A DNA stretch of 11,052 nt, taken from Candidatus Zipacnadia bacterium. GTDB lineage: Bacteria > Armatimonadota > Zipacnadia > Zipacnadales > Zipacnadaceae. The stretch is taken from the NCBI GenBank assembly GCA_029821515.1, contig JALGTD010000131.1, positions 1 to 11,052 on the forward strand. Reading direction: 5' to 3'. The first letter of the stretch is position 1. Every line of letters starts with the position of its first letter. Positions 6,369 through 11,052 of the stretch are shown here, in pieces. The position numbers and the translations under genes were made by a program. The notes under the pieces were generated by a model. That model searched no databases. It had not been told where the DNA came from and saw nothing but the letters and a program-made list of their open reading frames with translations.

Positions 6369-8687
6369 TTACTGTGGCGCATAGCCAAGGCTGAGCAGAT
6401 AATCTCGGGTAGTCTTAGCCACTTCTTCGTGTTCTTCGGGCGCATAACTGCTGCTGACCGGCCAGAACAGGCCGCTCTTGAGGTCAACCACAAAGGTTGA
6501 ACCGTCTGTGCTGATCCGCCCCATCCCACCCAGCGCGTGCGTGTGGGCAAACGTATCGCTGGGTCTGATCTTGACGACAGCGCCACCCGCCTGCTCAGCC
6601 TCGCCGCTGACCACAGCGTACCTGGAGATGCCAGCACTCTTATCATAGACGTACCACTCCGTAGTGATCTCCAAGGTCGCCTTGGTAGGTGGCTTCATCT
6701 GTGTGTCCATGCCCATACCTGCTCCTAACCCAGCTCCACCCTGAGGCACCCCTCCTGAATAGCCGCCCGGCCCCGCTCCTGAATAGCCGCCCGGCCCCGC
6801 TCCTGGATAGCCGCCCGGCCCCGCTCCTGGGTAGCCGCCAGGCCCCATGCCCAGACCTGGCAGGGCCATACCCTGACCACCCATTGCCAACATACCACCC
6901 GGGACACCCGGGCCCATCATACCTCCTCCGGCCATGCCTCCACCCATGCCTCCACCCATGCCCCCGCCCCCGCCCATTTCACCGCCGCTATATCCGACGA
7001 CTGCGCCGATGATCGGTTCAATGGGTACGTCAGCCAGTTCATCCGTCCCACCACCCATACCCATACCACCCATACCCATACCACCCATACCCATACCACC
7101 CATGCCCATGCCACCCATGCCCATACCACCCGCGCCCGTACCACCCACAACCAGATTGACGCTCTGTTCAAAGTTCTCTGTCTTGCCGCTCAGCCGCTGC
7201 ACCTGTCCCTTCCCGGACACCTTGTTCACTTTCTGTGTAATGGTGTCCTCGAACGCCACAATGCGCCCCGCGTCCAAAGAGAAGTAGGTAACTCGCTCAA
7301 CAGAGATATCCCCTTTGAACTTGAAGTCGGTAATCTCCGCGCCACCGCCCATACCTCCGGCGCCACCCATTCCCCCTGGTCCCGCCATAGAGCTGCCGCC
7401 GGGCATCCCCATACCCGGACCCGCACCGGGCATCCCAATGCTCATGGCACTGCCGCCAAGAGGTCCACCCATGCCGGGCATCATTCCCGGTTCGGCTGTC
7501 ATTCCCGGACCCATGCCTGCAGCACCACCTATTTGCTCTTTGCGCTGAGGAAGCAGCCCCATAATCTCAATCGTCGCACCGCTCTCGGTGTACTTGCTGA
7601 TAATGCGAGCGCAGCGATGATTGCCGCGATACTCAAAGCTGTCCAGGCGGTGGGTGGCAGAAATGATAGTCGGTTCGATGCTGGTAGGACTAAGGGCACA
7701 GGCCATATCGCCCTCCCAGGTAGCGCCAACCCGCACCGGACTCACAGGCAGCTCAATGAAACTCTGGCCCAGCGGGAATTCAGGCTGCTCCTCGTGCATC
7801 TTCTCGACCCGAGCCAGAGGAAAGACCTCGAAACGATACTCGCCACCGGCTGTGGGCAGCACCTCGGCGTAGGAGTCAGGGACATTCTTTTCCTCCCTCT
7901 GTGCCTGTCCCTCCAGCCAAACCTCTTTCGGCCACAGCCACGAGACCGTGTAATATCCACTCTGCAGATCCTTGTCAACCACGGCCCGACCCGTTACAGA
8001 GGGACTGAGCACATCTTCAGACCAGCGGCCGTCGATCTCAATGTCTATGTGAGAGGGCAAACCTATAAACTGCGATTGGCCTCCACCGTCGGCCGTACCC
8101 ATTCCGCCGCCCATACCTCCGCCGCCCATACCTCCGCCGCCCATACCTCCGCCGCCCATACTCATGTCCATATCCATCATTGGTGGCTCGCGCAGTTCTT
8201 TGCCGGCGTCGCCCGGCACCTCGATGGTGGTATTGCCTTCGATCTTGTAGTTGGGCAATTGCCCCCGCTTGTAGTTGGTTCTCAACTCAACCGGGAGACC
8301 AATCTCCGAAGGGTCAATATCGTTTGCCACAGTAATGGTTACGCTATCCTGGCCCTGCTGTCGGCCCGAGCCATCGAAACCGGTGGCCGTAATGGTATAC
8401 TGGCCGTCGGGATAGACTCGTTGGTCCTGCCGATATACCTGTGTGTTCCAGATGACCAAAAACGGGTCCATTGCCGCTGCCAGGTGGGCATTGTCGCTGG
8501 GCTGGACGCTGTAGGTGATCCACCCCTGTTCGGGCTGGGGCTTGGTCGCCTTGATCTCAACTGCACCGTGGACCCTGGCTGCCGGCGAGGGGGACAGTAT
8601 CTGCACCTGAGCTACTCCGGGCACAGCGCTGCCCCACAACGCGACAGTAAAACAAAGAGCAATCATTATTGCCGGGCGCAGGCTCAT
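6369..8687 (-). CDS. Secreted Gly/Met-rich repeat protein with N-terminal Ig-like domain
   Basis: A 772-residue exported protein of unknown function. Residues 1-26 are a signal peptide (hydrophobic core IMIALCFTVALWGSAV, cleavage after GVA). Residues about 27-122 look like a bacterial Ig-like domain, with VQILSPSPAARV at the start and VYPDGQYTITATGFD near the end. A GGGGM array follows (about 177-196), then a folded segment (about 205-390) with PVRVGATWEGD and the only obvious cysteines. Next come a Gly/Met/Pro-rich insert (about 392-460), a folded segment (DFKFKGDISVERVTYFSLDAG...), an MGMGG array, another GGGM stretch, and a GPGGYPGA array. A globular tail of about 110 residues ends the protein. 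The folded parts look like one beta-rich domain interrupted by low-complexity loops. Strong Shine-Dalgarno AGAGGTGG before ATG 8687. It starts 42 nt after the HIT gene. Related by style to secreted repeat proteins; no function is proposed. Confidence 0.85.
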   Translation of the reverse strand: MSLRPAIMIALCFTVALWGSAVPGVAQVQILSPSPAARVHGAVEIKATKPQPEQGWITYSVQPSDNAHLAAAMDPFLVIWNTQVYRQDQRVYPDGQYTITATGFDGSGRQQGQDSVTITVANDIDPSEIGLPVELRTNYKRGQLPNYKIEGNTTIEVPGDAGKELREPPMMDMDMSMGGGGMGGGGMGGGGMGGGMGTADGGGQSQFIGLPSHIDIEIDGRWSEDVLSPSVTGRAVVDKDLQSGYYTVSWLWPKEVWLEGQAQREEKNVPDSYAEVLPTAGGEYRFEVFPLARVEKMHEEQPEFPLGQSFIELPVSPVRVGATWEGDMACALSPTSIEPTIISATHRLDSFEYRGNHRCARIISKYTESGATIEIMGLLPQRKEQIGGAAGMGPGMTAEPGMMPGMGGPLGGSAMSIGMPGAGPGMGMPGGSSMAGPGGMGGAGGMGGGAEITDFKFKGDISVERVTYFSLDAGRIVAFEDTITQKVNKVSGKGQVQRLSGKTENFEQSVNLVVGGTGAGGMGMGGMGMGGMGMGGMGMGGMGMGGGTDELADVPIEPIIGAVVGYSGGEMGGGGGMGGGMGGGMAGGGMMGPGVPGGMLAMGGQGMALPGLGMGPGGYPGAGPGGYPGAGPGGYSGAGPGGYSGGVPQGGAGLGAGMGMDTQMKPPTKATLEITTEWYVYDKSAGISRYAVVSGEAEQAGGAVVKIRPSDTFAHTHALGGMGRISTDGSTFVVDLKSGLFWPVSSSYAPEEHEEVAKTTRDYLLSLGYAPQ
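6754..6849 (+). repeat. Tandem array of four 24-bp units (GPGGY-PGA/SGA)
   Basis: Four head-to-tail units of 24 bp at 6754, 6778, 6802 and 6826, beginning CCTGAATAGCCGCCCGG. The first two are identical, the third differs at one base, and the fourth is more diverged. In the protein (minus strand) they encode GPGGYPGA and GPGGYSGA octapeptides. The unit is a multiple of three, so copy-number changes keep the frame. Confidence 0.9.
6931..6966 (+). repeat. Short Gly-Met repeat (12-bp units)
   Basis: Imperfect 12-bp units of the type ATGCCTCCACCC, grading into a C-rich run of CCCCCGCCC. They encode the (GGGM) repeats of the secreted protein on the minus strand. Confidence 0.7.
7051..7140 (+). repeat. 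Tandem array of six 15-bp units (MGMGG)
   Basis: Units of CCACCCATACCCATA start at 7051, 7066, 7081, 7096, 7111 and 7126. The first three are identical, the next two differ by A-to-G changes, and the last is the most diverged. They encode repeated MGMGG pentapeptides on the minus strand. Identical neighbouring units suggest recent slippage or duplication. Confidence 0.92.
8101..8160 (+). repeat. Tandem array of four 15-bp units (GGGGM)
   Basis: CCTCCGCCGCCCATA is present as three perfect copies (8116, 8131, 8146), preceded by a near copy at 8101. It encodes GGGGM on the minus strand, in a different part of the same secreted protein from the MGMGG array, and uses a different unit sequence. 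Confidence 0.92.
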
Positions 8688-8729
8688 AAGCTACCACCTC
8701 TTCATTGCACAGATAGGCTACTGGTACTG

Positions 8730-9227
8730 CTATGAATCCTCGGCCAGCCGCCGTATCACCGGCCGCAGTTGCTTAGCTGACTCTTCCAGTGACTGGGGCA
8801 CAACGCGGGTGCTGGCGACGGTCGTCATATAGTTGGTGTCGCCACTCCACCGCGGCACAATATGCAGATGGATATGATCATCAATGCCAGCCCCAGCCGG
8901 CTGCCCGATATTCATTCCTATATTGATGCCCTCAGCACCAAGAGTCTCCTGGAGGGCCTCCACACACCAGCGCGCGGTCTGCATTAGTTCCCCGGCTTCA
9001 TCGGCAGTCAATTCAGTAAGATTGCTGACGTGCCGATACGGCACTACCATTACATGGCCGCTGTTATACGGAAAGGTATTAAGCAGGATATAGCTATGGT
9101 CGCCGCGATACAGCACATAATTAGCCTCGTCGCAGTCGGAAGCATCCCGCTTCTCGCACAAGATACAGTTGTCAGGTTTCTCAGCTACCACGTAGTCTAA
9201 TCGCCACGGTGCCCATATATGTTCCAT
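8730..9227 (-). CDS. HIT family (histidine triad) nucleotide hydrolase/phosphorylase
   Basis: A 165-residue cytoplasmic protein of the histidine triad superfamily, which acts on nucleotide phosphoanhydrides such as diadenosine polyphosphates. The signature DHIHLHIVPRW is at 117-127, with H118, H120 and H122; H120 would be the nucleophile. The N-terminal MEHIWAPWRLDYV and CILC (21-24) are typical of the Fhit/Ap4A-phosphorylase-like bacterial branch, where the cysteines may bind zinc. LLNTFPYNSGHVMVVPYRHV (48-67) is the usual core of this fold. The length is normal for the branch. The ATG at 9227 has no strong Shine-Dalgarno. It lies 40 nt after secG and 42 nt before the secreted repeat protein. 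Substrate within the family is not determined. Confidence 0.92.
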   Translation of the reverse strand: MEHIWAPWRLDYVVAEKPDNCILCEKRDASDCDEANYVLYRGDHSYILLNTFPYNSGHVMVVPYRHVSNLTELTADEAGELMQTARWCVEALQETLGAEGINIGMNIGQPAGAGIDDHIHLHIVPRWSGDTNYMTTVASTRVVPQSLEESAKQLRPVIRRLAEDS

Positions 9228-9267
9228 TTACGCTTGTCATCAGCTCCACGGCAAGGTCTGTGCAATG

Positions 9268-9498
9268 TTAGCCATACCATATAATGGCTACAACCAGACA
9301 AGCCAGCACCCAGACAATCGCAGCATACTTAGCGACCATATCCAGCCATGCTTCCTTGCTTCCGGGGGTGTGGCGAGTTGTGTCGGACCCGCCACCCATC
9401 GCCGCCGAGAATCCGTCGGCTTTTGTCTTCTGCAGTACCACGGCCACAATAATGGCCAGGCCGCTCAGTACCGCTACCGCTACCGCAACATTCAGCAT
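9268..9498 (-). CDS. secG: Preprotein translocase subunit SecG
   Basis: A 76-residue inner-membrane protein that assists SecYE and SecA in protein export. Two membrane segments (about 3-22 and 55-74) flank the SecG signature loop LQKTKADGFSAAMGGG (22-37). Size and layout are normal for the family. The ATG at 9498 is preceded by AGGAAGGA at good spacing. It is the first gene of the minus-strand cluster and lies just downstream of the promoter at 9577-9605. Three exported proteins are encoded downstream in the same apparent operon, which fits an export role though SecG serves the whole cell. Assignment is firm. Confidence 0.93.
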   Translation of the reverse strand: MLNVAVAVAVLSGLAIIVAVVLQKTKADGFSAAMGGGSDTTRHTPGSKEAWLDMVAKYAAIVWVLACLVVAIIWYG

Positions 9499-9576
9499 CC
9501 TGTTTTCCTTCCTGGCTCGTCACTAAAAGTGCTTCTAGCAAAAATGTCCCACAATCTATTAACACACTCCAAGGCT

Positions 9577-9605
9577 ATTTTACACAATAGCGAGCTTGTC
9601 GTCAA
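9577..9605 (-). promoter_or_regulatory. Promoter of the secG operon
   Basis: Read on the minus strand: TTGACG (-35, 9605-9600), 17-nt spacer, TAAAAT (-10, 9582-9577). Each box matches 5 of 6 consensus bases at ideal spacing. The predicted start near 9570 gives a leader of about 72 nt before the secG ATG. The -35 lies inside the left arm of the inverted repeat. Confidence 0.75.
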
Positions 9606-9624
9606 GTCTGTACCCGACTTGACG
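9600..9624. promoter_or_regulatory. Inverted repeat shared by divergent promoters (possible operator)
   Basis: Perfect 9-bp arms CGTCAAGTC (9600-9608) and GACTTGACG (9616-9624) flank a 7-base centre, TGTACCC. Each arm contains an outward-facing TTGACG -35 box. No T-run follows, so it is not a terminator. The three arm bases beyond the -35 boxes are also symmetric, which suggests a dimeric regulator site. Confidence 0.6.
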
Positions 9625-9648
9625 CAGGCTCTGCACCCCAGATATACT
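9619..9648 (+). promoter_or_regulatory. Promoter of lpxC
   Basis: TTGACG (-35, 9619-9624), 18-nt spacer, TATACT (-10, 9643-9648). Both boxes match 5 of 6 consensus bases. A start near 9655 leaves a leader of about 63 nt before the lpxC ATG at 9718. Confidence 0.72.
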
Positions 9649-9717
9649 CAGCACAGTGGCGCCAGCCCTTTCTACGCCATCCTCAATAGTATCGCCGGCA
9701 ACTGCTCGATAATAGCT

Positions 9718-10563
9718 ATGGCAACTCGAAAGACCCTGGCCCAATCGGCTACCTGCACTGCTACCGGCGTTCAGTCGGGCCAGCAGGTTACCTTAACCCT
9801 GCAGCCAGCTCCTGCGGGAACTGGGCTACAGCTCGTCCGCACCGACATCGGCCAACAATGGCCTATCAGTGCCCAGACCGCCTTCGCGGCAGCCCCGGGC
9901 ACTGCCGTCGGCAACTCACAGTACCACGTCCTGTTTGTCGAGCATCTGCTGGCCGCCCTATCGGCAGCCGAAATCACTGATCTGACGATAGAAATCTCCG
10001 GGCCGGAAATCCCACTGTTTGAAGGTGGTGCTGTCAAGTTATGGCAGATGATTCAAGCGGCCGCCATAAAGCCACTGGACAGCGACATCGCCCCGATAGT
10101 CCTATCCCAGCCCGTAATCATTAGCACTGTTGACTACTTTCTTTGCGCCATCCCCAATGATACCACTGCGTACCACTACTTGTACAGCAGTGAGCATCCC
10201 CTGATCGGGCAGCAATGGGCCAGCTTCGTGCCCGCCACCGACGACTTCGCCCGGGACCTCGCCCCCGCCCGGACCTTTATAGCCATTGAAGAGGCCGAAG
10301 CGGCCCGCCAGGCGGGAATGCTGAAGGGCGGCAGTACACAGAATGCAATAGTAATATACCCCGACTGCCTCTCGGAGACACCTGCCCTGCCCCAGGCCTT
10401 TGCTCGCCACAAGCTGCTGGATCTGATGGGGGATCTCTACCTGCTGGGCCGGCCAATCCAGGCCCACATTATCGGCTCGCGCAGCGGACACCAGCAGAAT
10501 CATCAACTGGTCCAAAGGCTGGCCGAAATCAGCCAGCATGAGGGCAATCCGGAGCCCCGGTAA
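9718..10563 (+). CDS. lpxC: UDP-3-O-acyl-N-acetylglucosamine deacetylase (LpxC)
   Basis: Catalyses the committed step of lipid A synthesis: zinc-dependent deacetylation of UDP-3-O-acyl-GlcNAc at the cytoplasmic face of the inner membrane. The 281 residues (normal is about 275-305) open with RKTLAQSATCTATGVQSG, as in known LpxC. VEHLLAAL gives the zinc ligand H76 with E75 as likely catalytic base. ARTF is at 184-187, GGSTQNAIV at 204-212, and ARHKLLDLMGDLY gives ligands H231 and D235. SGHQQN supplies H258, matching the conserved histidine of the SGH motif. One departure: the usual PIxDGS loop reads PLFEGG, with E102 for the aspartate. The ATG at 9718 starts the homologous region; the open frame upstream overlaps secG and the promoter and is excluded. 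No Shine-Dalgarno is seen. Shows the organism makes lipid A or a relative. Confidence 0.95.
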   Translation: MATRKTLAQSATCTATGVQSGQQVTLTLQPAPAGTGLQLVRTDIGQQWPISAQTAFAAAPGTAVGNSQYHVLFVEHLLAALSAAEITDLTIEISGPEIPLFEGGAVKLWQMIQAAAIKPLDSDIAPIVLSQPVIISTVDYFLCAIPNDTTAYHYLYSSEHPLIGQQWASFVPATDDFARDLAPARTFIAIEEAEAARQAGMLKGGSTQNAIVIYPDCLSETPALPQAFARHKLLDLMGDLYLLGRPIQAHIIGSRSGHQQNHQLVQRLAEISQHEGNPEPR

Positions 10564-10619
10564 CCCATTGCACTCGTCAGAGGCCATCGTGCCTGCATCG
10601 ATGGAGAATCGTGCACTGC

Positions 10620-11052
10620 TCAGATGGTCTGCGCTTTGGGCTCCACGTAGCCCAGATACTTCAGGGCGTAGGACTGAAACCACACCGGGATCGGCAGCAG
10701 CACGCAGGTCATCCAGTAGCCCAGCAGCATCGCGATGACCAAACCGACGGGGATGAGCACCGCCAGATACCACCAGTTCCAAGCCGTTATGCCAAGCAGC
10801 AACACGATCCCCCAGCCTATAAGCCCGATGAGTGCCAGGGGTATTACGGCGATGAGCAAGGCGATGATGGCTCCGAACATACCTGCGATCCCCGCGGCTA
10901 TCGCCAGGACAGCTTTGAGCAGGAAGTAGATCAAGAAGCCCAGCTTGTTACGGCACAGGATCGGCCAGAAGGCACGCCACCCGGCGACAGAGCGAATCCG
11001 GCGCAGGTACATGAGTGGCAACACGAAGTCCCTGGTCATCGCGTTAATCAGG
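10620..11052 (-). CDS. Multi-pass membrane protein, 5' end beyond the window
   Basis: The frame is open to the right edge (residues Leu-Ile-Asn-Ala precede the first ATG at 11039), so the visible 143 residues are probably the C-terminal part of a longer protein. After a basic segment, RDFVLPLMYLRRIRSVAGWR, there are three or four hydrophobic stretches covering about residues 34-115. They are followed by VLLPIPVWFQSYALKYLGY and a short polar tail. This pattern, with xDFVxPxMYLRR and a closing PxxxFxRxYxLxYL-like segment, resembles uncharacterised multi-pass proteins of Planctomycetota-like bacteria. No enzymatic motif is visible. It converges with lpxC, with a 56-nt gap between the stops. Starting at the ATG at 11039 instead would give 139 residues. 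Confidence 0.7.
   Translation of the reverse strand, partial: LINAMTRDFVLPLMYLRRIRSVAGWRAFWPILCRNKLGFLIYFLLKAVLAIAAGIAGMFGAIIALLIAVIPLALIGLIGWGIVLLLGITAWNWWYLAVLIPVGLVIAMLLGYWMTCVLLPIPVWFQSYALKYLGYVEPKAQTI

Noticed and set aside
6754..8160. Tandem repeats as a CRISPR array
   Set aside because: The units are 15 or 24 bp with no unique spacers, and they are coding in frame.
7533..8735. A 400-codon plus-strand open frame opposite the secreted repeat protein
   Set aside because: It is the mirror of a well-supported gene with a signal peptide and Shine-Dalgarno. Its length follows from the repeat composition, and it shows no recognisable domain.
9265..9717. N-terminal extension of LpxC by 151 codons
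   Set aside because: The extension runs antisense to secG and through both promoters. LpxC homology and normal length begin at the ATG at 9718.
10584..10604. Hairpin CCATCG/CGATGG between lpxC and the membrane-protein gene as a terminator
   Set aside because: Only 6 bp of stem, a 9-base loop and no T-run on either strand; too weak to call.

Overview
The window comes from a Gram-negative bacterium of moderately high GC content. The best evidence is a clear lpxC (lipid A synthesis), supported by several exported proteins and sigma70-like promoters. The phylum cannot be fixed from this sequence. Secreted Gly/Met-rich proteins and mixed-function gene clusters of this kind are common in Armatimonadota- or Planctomycetota-like lineages, but that is only an impression.

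Layout. Nine genes lie on the minus strand from about 9500 down to 1, in transcription order: secG, a HIT-family hydrolase/phosphorylase, a 772-residue secreted Gly/Met-repeat protein, a family 1 solute-binding protein (apparent frameshift), a two-half M16 peptidase, hxlB-like 6-phospho-3-hexuloisomerase, long-form hisG, an RNase Z-like metallo-beta-lactamase-fold protein, and the first 29 codons of an isocitrate/isopropylmalate dehydrogenase family gene. The first eight are separated by about 100 nt or less, and one pair overlaps by an ATGA, so they look like one transcription unit. The dehydrogenase has its own strong promoter with an extended -10 (133-161). lpxC lies on the plus strand, divergent from secG. 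It converges on a minus-strand membrane protein gene that runs off the right edge.

The only sizeable non-coding stretch is the 219-nt secG/lpxC divergent region. A perfect inverted repeat with 9-bp arms (9600-9624) supplies a TTGACG -35 box to both outward-facing promoters, each with a good -10 box. Lipid A synthesis and the secG-led operon may therefore share one control point.

Functionally, the first half of the operon is about the envelope: the Sec channel subunit, an exported repeat protein, a binding protein and an exported peptidase. The second half is sugar-phosphate and histidine metabolism. The points most worth checking are the shared divergent promoter, the frameshift that separates the signal peptide from the body of the binding protein, the repeat-filled secreted protein, and the pairing of hexuloisomerase with HisG. 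No CRISPR array, tRNA, rRNA or insertion sequence was seen.
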